Assembly: GCA_001799845.1 (NCBI GenBank)
Contig: MGUG01000042.1
Span: 1-58,382, forward strand
Length of the DNA stretch: 58,382 nucleotides
Direction: 5' to 3'
Origin: Elusimicrobia bacterium GWC2_64_44
GTDB taxonomy: Bacteria > Elusimicrobiota > Elusimicrobia > Elusimicrobiales > UBA9959
The translations under genes and the position numbers were made by a program. The stretch's first letter is position 1, and every line of letters starts with the position of its first letter. Shown here piece after piece: positions 9,301 to 16,759 of the stretch. Under the pieces are notes generated by a model. It saw nothing but the letters and a program-made list of their open reading frames with translations, did not search any database and was not told the DNA's origin.

Positions 9301-10531
9301 TTTTATTGAAAATCTCTTTTCTATCTGACGGGATTTCCTTTGCCGTACTATAGATATCGCACAAATACTTCAAAAAGAATGGATTGCGTGCATATTCGTA
9401 CATCCCCTTACGCGAAACCTCTTTTAGAAGCATATCGCCATCTATTTTCAAATTGGCACAGTATGCCAAAACATCTTCTTTGTTAAAGTACGGGAGATTA
9501 TATTGTTGGAATGTTTTAAACTGATTTGAGTAAAAATTTGTGCGACAAGCGACGATAATAGCTCCATCCGAATATTTGCTCGCAAACTGTTCAATTTCCT
9601 TAGCGGTAGACTCTTTATCCTTAACCTGGTCATAGTCATCAAGCAAAAAGATAAGTTGATTGGGCGGCACGGCAGAGGCAATCCCCCGCCAATCCGGGAC
9701 ACAATTCTCGATATATTTTTCTAAGCTACCACCTGTATATATGTTAAGTGGGACATAGATGGGTTTCCAATAACCCTCTCCACTTTTTGTGAGCTGAGAA
9801 AACAGATTTTTTAACTCACAACTTTTTCCATACCCAGCATCAGCCAGCAAGACAATTCTTTTCTTGTTCTCTCCGATCAATTCCTCAAGGCTTCGGCGAT
9901 TGTTTGCAAGAGATTCCAACCCAAGATCAATAAAAGACTCGTTTTTGTAATAAACCTCACTCTCTATCAACGTACGTTTTATATGCCCCGCAACCTTCAA
10001 TTTAGATTCTTGATCCAGAAAATATTTAGACTGGTAATAGGTCTGTTGGCTTTTGCGATTTGTATCATGCGCATCCAACAAACGCTGATAAATAGCCCCA
10101 ATAATCTTCTGCTCCAAATCTGCTGCGCCTATATATTTCTTTATCCAAACCCCGTTTTCAAAATCCGAAACCTCCTTTAGAAACTTACTCAAAGCTGGAT
10201 CTTTTCCAGAAGATTCAGAAATAAAAACTAATCGCGGAATATTTTGGGCCTTGGCGCACTCATATTCCAGAACACAAACAGATTTTAGCTGGGGATTATC
10301 TATTTTCGGAATATACCCATACTTTTCATCAAAAATTCCCACATACACATCACTTTCCGCAACATTCTGTAGACAAACATCCTTTGGCGGAAGCGGCTGC
10401 GCATGGAAATCTTCCGCCATAATCGCTTTCCACTCAGGGTTACGATTAATCACATCTTTCAGTTGCGCACGAAGATCTTTAAGATCATCCATTGTTGAAC
10501 TGAGAAAAACTTTAATTATCTTTCCTGGCAT
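6356..10531 (-). CDS. DUF4062-NACHT STAND NTPase with long helical repeat region
   Basis: 1391 residues. DUF4062 lies at about 5-90 (KVFLSSTMDDL, VGIFDEKYGYIP), a TIR/SLOG-like Rossmann module seen at the N-terminus of NLR-like proteins. A NACHT-type NTPase follows, with Walker A ADAGYGKS at 230-237, Walker B LIFLLDDYD at 293-301 and sensor IIVACR at 325-330. From about 450 to the end the protein is helical and repeat-like (ARM/HEAT/TPR type), the usual ligand-sensing region of STAND proteins. Known bacterial NACHT and Avs proteins detect phage products and then trigger an effector. It is the first gene of the minus-strand run, with the nuclease 23 nt downstream. AT-rich codon use contrasts with the flanking genes. 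A defence role is well supported by architecture; the trigger is unknown. Confidence 0.88.
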   Translation of the reverse strand: MPGKIIKVFLSSTMDDLKDLRAQLKDVINRNPEWKAIMAEDFHAQPLPPKDVCLQNVAESDVYVGIFDEKYGYIPKIDNPQLKSVCVLEYECAKAQNIPRLVFISESSGKDPALSKFLKEVSDFENGVWIKKYIGAADLEQKIIGAIYQRLLDAHDTNRKSQQTYYQSKYFLDQESKLKVAGHIKRTLIESEVYYKNESFIDLGLESLANNRRSLEELIGENKKRIVLLADAGYGKSCELKNLFSQLTKSGEGYWKPIYVPLNIYTGGSLEKYIENCVPDWRGIASAVPPNQLIFLLDDYDQVKDKESTAKEIEQFASKYSDGAIIVACRTNFYSNQFKTFQQYNLPYFNKEDVLAYCANLKIDGDMLLKEVSRKGMYEYARNPFFLKYLCDIYSTAKEIPSDRKEIFNKIIDDSIAEDVRVGRICAPVDAGLIKEYLIKMAVVFEILQRNWGTAGEISKVVSEDGYGRIERLSLIKKTFADGNQNFQFIHNNIQEYLAALKLSEADLWKIVDYIGIPKAGTGFIGEAIDYLDTSVFGIDVGKVLALLCKHLRKYYPPPRTINPSWANTTAFLVQLRPDMFGYIYKTQPEFSLKFDADSMGQSNKSKVFWKVFNSYSKRHIVFSQEIDPKELARFCADEVTYKRLKAIAQNSVIQAEKINSFEVLRYCPIAKTDPGIKEMLLTCALNNKESEGVRRSAVYALAGLKCCDAEDLSKLIEIRKTGGVYLVAAVFSLVSRSVYVETQVDAILDELGKQKSTTLMDYGYNIAECLKNMRSASPVRKVLGFYSAAEHRLSEYRTSKILEVLIPNATQAFADDPKVADSMWELFVKASESGERKAVKPIREFFLKTNLSVSRTCELLKNVNNESLSLIADIVGEAGIEVLISEYQAGRIAEADVWKFVHYFRLERYDDIGMLSPVYEVLPKQQVENARDWKKEREQAFARDLEIIFDKEKLVAEITNVFDAAGKKTITEDDLDRRSLVQDPLHNSQHVYHLLLEFIHEKGDSGLNLDDVLGAISKWDYREYSVFQAHKLFENSHDFELKNEYVELIRGYCVDTLPKLEFRVGVRENPLGHFSLLTRERIVAFFMRKYSVECPEAILKDMTLFDWLEGQGWVGLSYVEERLPADTLRRVVLENLKQGITVSPVLHNHISYCAKHDLSEASAYLEMVVFNPDCSVDNRDLALDTLVKFSVQDDVLLKVSDFDIPELFEKAATELLKRNYDRYTSNIEAKMDSKKVEIANKATELLINSQNIKAIMQYVAKIKEEKKFRYNRDDCPLMRIKTSQAIPILLDLLEFSYCDKVEEDEFRRLSSTTITVLREIAILDVSNMRRVCKGLDQIIGKLGKEKDYVHYLHQEISNIEKAYYISVTTPLANIGIEKAIEKANQLYVRG

Positions 10532-10555
10532 ATAAAATCAATCTGATTGAGCATT

Positions 10556-12937
10556 TCAACTAAAACAGATGGCAACTATCTCCGCCACGACCATGAATTC
10601 TTCGGCTTCCGCGTTCGGGATCACTATGTCGGCGTAAGCCGGGTTCAGCGGCTTCAGCACTATCTCCTCGTGCTGCCAGGCGCCGTCCTCGGCGTATTTC
10701 TTCTTGCTGGTGTACTTCTTCACGGTGTAGCTGCCGCCGGTGTCGGGGTCGGCTATGGAGCTGTGCTGCACCAGCACTATTTTGTTCTGGCGGGTGCCGG
10801 CCACGTTGGCGCGGAAAACGCAGTAGTCGCCGTGGTGCAGGCGGGGCTCCATGGAGCGGCCGCTCACGCGGGCCATGAACATGTTGCGGTCGGGCTTAAG
10901 GCCGGGCGGGCACTTGGCCCAGCCCTGCGGTTCAACGGCCATGCCGCGGCCGAAAGCGCCGCAGGCGGCCTCCAGGCTATAGACCGGCAGATACTCCTTC
11001 CACCGGAGCGCCCCGGCGATGTCCGGCAGAATGTCGAGCGCCTTCTTCAACTGTTGGGCAAGGCCGGCGGGTGCTGCGGCGGGGGTGGGCTGGAGCAGCG
11101 TTTTAAAATATTCGGCGGTCTCTTTGTCGGTGAAATATACGTAGCAGCCCTTCTGGCCGCGGGTCATAAGGGTGCGGTAGGTGTTCTTTATCAGCAGGTC
11201 CAGGCGCTTGCTGGCGGCTTCGGGGTCGGCCTTATATAAAGCCTTCCACCCGTGCACGGATTTGTCCGTGCTGGCGCGCGCAGCCGGCGAAGTTACAACC
11301 TCGCCGTCGCGCACTATAAGGTCGGGGCCCACTATTACGCCCACATAGTCCAGCTCCAGGCCCTGGCAGGTGTGTATGCAGCCCACCTCGCTTACGGAAT
11401 CGGGCTGTATTATCCAGGTCTGGCCGTCGTCGTTAAGGTTCCACCTGGCCTGGTAGTCGCCTATTACAATGTCTTTAAGCGCGGGGTTGGTCTTGCTTAG
11501 CCACTTCCAGCAGTAGCCAGCCACCACGCGGGCCTTGTTGTTGGGCAGGTTCTTCTGGCGGATCAGCGCGTGCAGCTGGGCGGGGTCGTCCACCACCTTA
11601 AAGTCGTAGTCGCGGGGATCCAGCAGCTCATTGGCGGTTCTGCCCACCTGCAGCGCGTTGTCCAGCCAGGCCAGGTAGCCGTCCGAGCCGTTGCAGCGGA
11701 ACTGGGACTCCAGCTTTAGCTCGGTCACTTTGGCCGTATGCTTTTTGGCCCAGCGGCGGATCTCGTCCTTTTCGCCTATGTCCTTAAGGGTCACCTTCTG
11801 GTCTTCGTCTATAAAGAAGACCACCAGCCTGGAGGCGTTGATGAGCTCTTTTACCTGGTTCTCGCCTTTGCTGTCCAGCCAGCCGGACTTTTGGCTGAGG
11901 CGGTGGGCTTCGTCCACCAGCAGGCAGTCGTAGGTGTTGGGCTCGGCGTCGTGGTAGGAGCCCGAGCCGCTGAAGAGGTTGCCTATGCGCGTGCGGCGCA
12001 TGGTGCCGGCGAGCTTGGCCTCGTAAACCAGCCGGGGCGCTGAATTGCGCGTGACGTACTGCGCCACCAGCTCTTTGTTGGTGAGCGCTACCAGCAGGTT
12101 GACGGCTACCACGCTTTTGCCGGTGCCGGGGCCGCCTTCTACTATGAGCACTTGTTTTGTGCCGGTGGCGGCTTTGCTCGCCAGGGCGAGGGCGGTCTCG
12201 TAGACTATCTTCTGGTCGTCCACCATTACGAATTCCTGGTTGCCCTGCAGCATGCTGGCCAGGCTGTCGGCCAGGCTCTTGCTCGGCTTTATTTTGCCGT
12301 GGTCTATGCGGTAGAGGAGCTTGTTGCTGTCACCGCGGCGGATGTTGCGCTTTATGAACTCCTGCAGTTTCAGGGCGTCGGGCTTGAGGAAGACCGGGGC
12401 TTCTTTGGTGTACTGGCTGTAGAAAGGGTTGTTTATTACATTGTCCGGCTCGTAGTTGTGCAGGTAGGCGCAGGGGTAGAGGTTTATCTTCTCTTCCTGC
12501 ACGGTGGCGTTGTAGTCTTCGAGCAGGCGTTTGTAGGACCAGGCCTGGTAGGACGGGTGGGCGGTTTCCTGCGGGCCGCCGGTGAAAACTGTGCTTACTA
12601 TGGCGTCTTTAGTGGTGAGGGCCGCCTGCTGCCACTGCTTGAGCTCTACGAGCACGGCGGTGTCGGTGTTGGCGGCGTCGGTGCCGGTGAGGATGAAGTC
12701 TATGCGCTTGCTGGAGCGGGGTATGTGGTACTCAATGGCCACGCCGGCGTCGGCGGGGATAGCGGGGTCCTCGAGCACATTGTGCATGTACATGAGGGAC
12801 TTGGACCAGGACTCTACTTCAGCACGTGTGGTGCGACGGCCCGTAGCGCCCTGGAAGGCGTTATAGATTATATTGCCGATATCATTGGACATGATATCGC
12901 TATGAAAGCGGCTTTTGGTGCCTGAATAGACTATCAC
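10556..12937 (-). CDS. DUF2075 nuclease-helicase fused to LexA-like S24 domain
   Basis: 793 residues. A PD-(D/E)XK-like N-terminus (D80, E98-L-K100) is followed by a DUF2075 NTPase with Walker A GGPGTGKS (268-275) and DEAH (342-345). The C-terminal ~110 residues form an S24-like domain with GRSMEPRLHHGD (S695) and YTVKKY (K740), the Ser-Lys pair of LexA/UmuD self-cleaving proteins. S24 fused behind DUF2075 points to damage-responsive control or self-processing. A GTG at 12937 behind AAAGG is used; ATG at 12892 is an alternative. The gene ends 24 nt before the NACHT start, so the two could share a transcript. A 12-bp palindrome lies upstream at 12993. Domain calls are firm; function is inferred. 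Confidence 0.88.
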   Translation of the reverse strand: MIVYSGTKSRFHSDIMSNDIGNIIYNAFQGATGRRTTRAEVESWSKSLMYMHNVLEDPAIPADAGVAIEYHIPRSSKRIDFILTGTDAANTDTAVLVELKQWQQAALTTKDAIVSTVFTGGPQETAHPSYQAWSYKRLLEDYNATVQEEKINLYPCAYLHNYEPDNVINNPFYSQYTKEAPVFLKPDALKLQEFIKRNIRRGDSNKLLYRIDHGKIKPSKSLADSLASMLQGNQEFVMVDDQKIVYETALALASKAATGTKQVLIVEGGPGTGKSVVAVNLLVALTNKELVAQYVTRNSAPRLVYEAKLAGTMRRTRIGNLFSGSGSYHDAEPNTYDCLLVDEAHRLSQKSGWLDSKGENQVKELINASRLVVFFIDEDQKVTLKDIGEKDEIRRWAKKHTAKVTELKLESQFRCNGSDGYLAWLDNALQVGRTANELLDPRDYDFKVVDDPAQLHALIRQKNLPNNKARVVAGYCWKWLSKTNPALKDIVIGDYQARWNLNDDGQTWIIQPDSVSEVGCIHTCQGLELDYVGVIVGPDLIVRDGEVVTSPAARASTDKSVHGWKALYKADPEAASKRLDLLIKNTYRTLMTRGQKGCYVYFTDKETAEYFKTLLQPTPAAAPAGLAQQLKKALDILPDIAGALRWKEYLPVYSLEAACGAFGRGMAVEPQGWAKCPPGLKPDRNMFMARVSGRSMEPRLHHGDYCVFRANVAGTRQNKIVLVQHSSIADPDTGGSYTVKKYTSKKKYAEDGAWQHEEIVLKPLNPAYADIVIPNAEAEEFMVVAEIVAICFS

Positions 12938-12992
12938 AGGGGACCTTTAATGCCCGTAAAAGCAATGATGCCTGTGGTGATAGTCATGCTGT

Positions 12993-13004
12993 TATACTAG
13001 TATA
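12993..13004. promoter_or_regulatory. TATACTAGTATA palindrome upstream of DUF2075-S24 gene
   Basis: A perfect 12-bp palindrome, about 55 nt before the GTG at 12937. It holds a TATACT -10-like hexamer on both strands. On the minus strand an imperfect -35 (GCTTGC) lies 17 nt upstream. Because the downstream product carries a LexA-like domain, a self-regulatory operator is conceivable, but the site does not match a known LexA box. The rest of the gap from 12938 to 13155 shows only this site and the terminator. Confidence 0.45.
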
Positions 13005-13093
13005 GAACCCGTGCCTAACCCGCAAGCTAAATTCTACATCTTTTGCCGCAAATGACCCATACCACTAAAGGAGTAGATTAACCCGCTGAAAGC

Positions 13094-13123
13094 GCAAAAA
13101 ACCCTGCCGTGTTCGGCAGGGTT
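13094..13123 (-). terminator. Rho-independent terminator of the CsgG-like gene
   Basis: A 10-bp perfect stem (AACCCTGCCG at 13100-13109, CGGCAGGGTT at 13114-13123) with a 4-nt loop. Read on the minus strand it is followed by TTTTTT, about 30 nt after the stop of the 13156-14907 gene. Confidence 0.85.
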
Positions 13124-13155
13124 CTGGTCGTCACTGCTAATGACACGGCGCCGCG

Positions 13156-14907
13156 TCAGCCGCCGAAGAATATCGCGGAGCGGGAGAACGTGAAGAAGAT
13201 CAGGTCTTCCCTGAATTTGAAGTCGCTTAAGTTGCGCGAGGGGCGGTGCCTGGAGGTCCAGTTAAGGTCAAAGGTCCAGTTGCGGCCCAGGTCCGCGCTG
13301 CCGCCCGCCATAAACCCGGAACCAGTGGATTTTTCCCCGTTCAGCTCTATATTGGTGAGCTCCGCCCCCGCGCGCAGCGAGAAGCGCTTGCCCAGGCGCT
13401 GCTCGGCGGCGGGCATAAGCCTGGTCATGCCGTAGTCCCGGCCGGAGTAGCTGTAGACGGCGTGCTTTACCACCAGCGAGGTGCGCTTCTGGTTGAGCAC
13501 CCAGGTAAGCGTGTTCTCCAGCACGCTGGGCATGTCATACTGCCTGAAGATGCCGGCCACGGTGTCGAAATACTCGGCCTTCTGGTCGGTAGTCGTATAG
13601 TGCGAGTCGAAGAACAGCGTGCTGGCGCTGTTCTTTACCAGCAGCGCGGCCGTATAGGCCAGGACGCTCTGGTCGGGGGAGTCCACGTAGCTGCCGTTGG
13701 TGTCGTTCGGGTTGGCGGAACCGTCCACCATCACGTCCTGTATCCAGTATTCGCGGGTCTTGGTTAGCGCGGCCACGTCGCCGCCTACGGAGATATTGCG
13801 CGTAACCCGGAAGCCGGTGGACAGCATGGCGCCCGTGGTGGTTACGTTCTCGTTGGAGACTATGGCCAGTTTACCGCCCAGGCGGGCGGGATCGCCCTGC
13901 CAGCCCAGCACCGCGTCCCTGGTATGAAAGCGCACATATTCCACGCCCAGGCCCCAGCCCTTCATAACGGGCATGAAGTAGCCCACGCCGGTCCTTTCGG
14001 AATGTTCCTGCACGCCGTCCTGCGGGGTGCGCGCCTGGTCTTTGTCCGCCGCCACGCCGCTCTGGGTGAAGTAGGCTTTATCCTGGGTAAGGAAACCCAG
14101 GTAGGCCGGGTTCTCGTAGGACGTATAGAACTCGGGCATGACCTTGAACTTGGTGGTAGTGGTGAACAGCTTGTCCATGTAGAGGTTCACGGCGGCGTTC
14201 TGCGGGTCCAGCTTCTTGGCCTCCGTCAGCTCTTTCTTGGCGGCCTCGAAATCCTTCTTGTCGTAGGCGTCCACGGCCTTGGAGAACTTGATGACGGCTT
14301 CGGCCGGCCGCTCAACCGCGCGCGCCGTCTTCACCTTAGACTTAGTGAAGAAATGCTTGATTATCTTCTCCGAGCACTTGGAGGAGATGTAGTTGTACTT
14401 GGTCAGCTTGTCGGTCACCTTGTCCTCAAAGGCCACTTCCCCGCTGGCGGTGGCTATCACCTTGATGGTTACGGTAAGGTTGCCCATCAGGTCGAAGATC
14501 TTGCCGGCCACCAGGTAATCCGCGGCCAGCATTTTCCCCATTTCTATGCTGTTCTTCGCGTCCACGGCCCCCGAGAGGGCGAAGGCCTGTTCTTTGAAGA
14601 CCTCTTCCCTTTTTTCTCTGTCGATGATAGCCATGCCCTTGGCCTTGGAAAGCTCTATGCTGATGAACTCGGAGAAGCCTTTGCCGAGGTATTTGTATTG
14701 CGGATTGTCGGACTGCACGTCGAAGTCCATGATGGACATCCGGTACGCGCGGCCCAGGGTCTTGGGGTCTACGGGCTGCCAGCCGATCGGGTCTACTATA
14801 GTCTTCTCCGAAGGCGCAGCGGCGCCAGCCGGCGCTTCCTGCGCCTGTGCCGCGGCCCAGCCTGAAAGCAATAATGCCTGAACGAAAAGTATTTTTAATA
14901 TCCGCAT
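13156..14907 (-). CDS. CsgG/FlgO-like domain fused to outer-membrane beta-barrel
   Basis: 583 residues from ATG 14907, chosen because GGAG lies 7 nt upstream and a signal peptide (MRILKILFVQALLL, ending near AQA) follows at once. Residues about 50-190 resemble the CsgG lipoprotein fold: SIMDFDV, a helix SEFISIELSKA, IIDREKREEVFKEQ, and ADYLVAGKI. A single TPR-like helical pair lies at about 210-255 (AAKKELTEAKKLDPQN). The last 320 residues alternate short amphipathic strands and end in a barrel-like pattern. The protein is secreted and probably sits in the outer membrane. CsgG-fold proteins act in export or envelope assembly; this fusion is not one I know. A terminator follows directly. Confidence 0.7.
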   Translation of the reverse strand: MRILKILFVQALLLSGWAAAQAQEAPAGAAAPSEKTIVDPIGWQPVDPKTLGRAYRMSIMDFDVQSDNPQYKYLGKGFSEFISIELSKAKGMAIIDREKREEVFKEQAFALSGAVDAKNSIEMGKMLAADYLVAGKIFDLMGNLTVTIKVIATASGEVAFEDKVTDKLTKYNYISSKCSEKIIKHFFTKSKVKTARAVERPAEAVIKFSKAVDAYDKKDFEAAKKELTEAKKLDPQNAAVNLYMDKLFTTTTKFKVMPEFYTSYENPAYLGFLTQDKAYFTQSGVAADKDQARTPQDGVQEHSERTGVGYFMPVMKGWGLGVEYVRFHTRDAVLGWQGDPARLGGKLAIVSNENVTTTGAMLSTGFRVTRNISVGGDVAALTKTREYWIQDVMVDGSANPNDTNGSYVDSPDQSVLAYTAALLVKNSASTLFFDSHYTTTDQKAEYFDTVAGIFRQYDMPSVLENTLTWVLNQKRTSLVVKHAVYSYSGRDYGMTRLMPAAEQRLGKRFSLRAGAELTNIELNGEKSTGSGFMAGGSADLGRNWTFDLNWTSRHRPSRNLSDFKFREDLIFFTFSRSAIFFGG

Positions 14908-14982
14908 TTTTATCTCCAGCCCCCGGTCTGACTTTCTGCGATTAAACATTGTACTTAATCGGCCCGTGCCGGGAAAACGATT

Positions 14983-15384
14983 TCAGCTCTGTGCCCCGGG
15001 CTGCCGCTCGGATATCTCTTTATTGCAGAGGTGGTGGACGAGGACCAGCTTGGTCATGCAGGCGTCGAAGCGGGCTTTGTTGTCGGCCTGGCAGCGCTGG
15101 CAGTCCGGGGCCAGGCGTTTTTTGGCGTGGCGCTGTACTGTCTGCTGCCGCACCTCGATAGTGCCGGCAAAAGTGCAGGTGTGGGCGTAGGTAAGATGGT
15201 GCACCCCGCCGCCGTCGGTGATGGTTTCGCCGCACCAGGCGCATTTCCCAGCGTCCCTTTGGGCCAGGAAAGCTTTAACGTAGGGGTTCCTGATAATACG
15301 GCGGGCGAATTTAAGCCAAGGCTCTCTGTCGTAATCTTTTTCGCAATCGGCGGCCGTCCGCGCGGGCATAATTTTAAGATTCAT
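14983..15384 (-). CDS. HNH-like zinc-binding protein
   Basis: 133 residues. Cys/His clusters suit an HNH-type or treble-clef zinc fold: C48-x2-C51, H62-H63, C95-x2-C98, and H117-H118-x-C120-N. The N-terminal helix (KFARRIIRNPYVKAF) is basic. It may be a small HNH endonuclease, but the spacing differs from the canonical HNH consensus, so catalytic activity is unproven. It lies 23 nt after the DUF6498 gene on the same strand and ends 75 nt before the CsgG-like gene. Confidence 0.65.
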   Translation of the reverse strand: MNLKIMPARTAADCEKDYDREPWLKFARRIIRNPYVKAFLAQRDAGKCAWCGETITDGGGVHHLTYAHTCTFAGTIEVRQQTVQRHAKKRLAPDCQRCQADNKARFDACMTKLVLVHHLCNKEISERQPGAQS

Positions 15385-15407
15385 AGCTCTATACTAGCAA
15401 TTCGGGG

Positions 15408-16124
15408 TCAACCAACGGGTGTGGCGGGCGCCGGGGCCTGCTGCGCCGCGCGGGCGCGCTCTTTTAGGTGGGCGTGGACGTCCGCGAAGATCTTGGCGGC
15501 GACAAAGAAGACCAGTACCGGGCCGGCCGCGGGCATGGCCGTAGACACAAAGGCGCCCAGCAGTATGGTGAAATGCATCACTATCACGCGCGGGTAAGGC
15601 GCGGACATGCACTGGTCGGGGCGGGCTTGGCGGTATTCGCCGGCGCCGAGGTAGTTCATAAAGAAAGACGCGGCGTGGCCGGCGAAGAGCGACAGTATGC
15701 CCCATTTCACGGCCCACAGGTAATGCAGCCAGAGATTGGGGTTCATGGGGTCCACGGTGGCCTTGCCCAGATGCATGCCCTGCAGCACGAAGCCGAACAG
15801 GAAGATGCCGTGCACGAACATGAACATGCCGAAATGGAAGGTGAAGAAGGCCGCCGTGAACATCTTTGCGCCCAGGGCCAGCGCGGAGTACATGCCGCCG
15901 GGGATGGCGTCCTGCGGGGTAAATTCGGTGGGCTCGCCGCGGCGGTTATTGAGCTTGGCTATGGGGCCGCCGGCCATGAGTATCTTGAGCAGCGTGAAGA
16001 AGCCTATTATGGCCGACTCGCTCCAGTAGAGGGGCAGTATTTCGTTAAGGGCCCAGGCGCCGCCCATGGTCATGGCCAGCGGCAGGAGGTTCGCGGCTAT
16101 TATGATATAGGCGGAGTTGGTCAT
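15408..16124 (-). CDS. DUF6498-like integral membrane protein
   Basis: 238 residues, with about six hydrophobic segments covering most of the chain. The early LPLYWSESAIIGFF motif is characteristic of the DUF6498 family, whose function is unknown. A poorly conserved Ala/Pro-rich tail ends the protein. Its start overlaps the stop of the upstream beta-barrel-like gene by 4 nt (ATGA), which implies coupled translation. Confidence 0.72.
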   Translation of the reverse strand: MTNSAYIIIAANLLPLAMTMGGAWALNEILPLYWSESAIIGFFTLLKILMAGGPIAKLNNRRGEPTEFTPQDAIPGGMYSALALGAKMFTAAFFTFHFGMFMFVHGIFLFGFVLQGMHLGKATVDPMNPNLWLHYLWAVKWGILSLFAGHAASFFMNYLGAGEYRQARPDQCMSAPYPRVIVMHFTILLGAFVSTAMPAAGPVLVFFVAAKIFADVHAHLKERARAAQQAPAPATPVG

Positions 16125-16732
16125 TCTTTCTCTTTGCTGGTCCAGAAGCCCTGGAAGGCGTAGCCCACCTTAAGGCCCAGGGCGGGCTTAAGGGTGGCGG
16201 CTTTGCCGTTGCCGGCGTCGTCGAGGTCCAGGTCGGTCAGGCGGTAGAAGAGGTTGAAGGTGAGGCCCGTGGGCGTGAGGGCCGTATTGTTGGTGGTGTA
16301 GAGGAAGCCCGCGGTAAGGACGGGGGCGGCGTAGAGCGTGCTGCCGGACAGCCCCAGGTCGGCGAAGGCCGCGGCGGTAAAGCGCAGGGGTTTGCCTTGT
16401 ACTTTGGGGGTCATATATTCCACGCCTAGCAGCAGGTCCAGCAGGTAGAAGGTGTTATTGCCGGTAGTGGGGCTGTCCACTTTTACGCTCTGCAGCTGCA
16501 GCGCGGCTGTTCTGCCGAAGGGCCCGTTGCCCACGGCGCGTATGCCTAGGCCCCAGGGCTTAACGCTTTCTGTCACGCCGGCCGCGGGCAGGCGCAGGTC
16601 CTGCGCCATGGGCAGCAGCAGGTAATACTCGGTGCCGGCTATCCACTTGTAAGCCGGCTTGGCTTCGGCCGCGGCCAGCCGCCCCAGGCCGAAGCTGATC
16701 AGGAACGCCGCTATCGTAATGTTTTTTATCAT
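16121..16732 (-). CDS. predicted outer-membrane or periplasmic protein, no known family
   Basis: About 203 residues. ATG 16732 is preferred because GGGG lies 6 nt upstream; ATG 16738 and TTG 16759 are alternatives. A signal peptide (MIKNITIAAFLISFG, cleavage near AAAEA) is followed by alternating hydrophobic strands (ALQLQSVKV, YLLDLLLGVEY, FRF-like ends) that suggest a small beta-barrel, and the chain ends VGYAFQGFW before a charged tail. It lies about 27 nt after the RNase J-like gene and is coupled to the DUF6498 gene. I see no specific function. Confidence 0.6.
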   Translation of the reverse strand: MIKNITIAAFLISFGLGRLAAAEAKPAYKWIAGTEYYLLLPMAQDLRLPAAGVTESVKPWGLGIRAVGNGPFGRTAALQLQSVKVDSPTTGNNTFYLLDLLLGVEYMTPKVQGKPLRFTAAAFADLGLSGSTLYAAPVLTAGFLYTTNNTALTPTGLTFNLFYRLTDLDLDDAGNGKAATLKPALGLKVGYAFQGFWTSKEKE

Positions 16733-16759
16733 GTTCATCCCCGGGTCTATTTTAGACAA

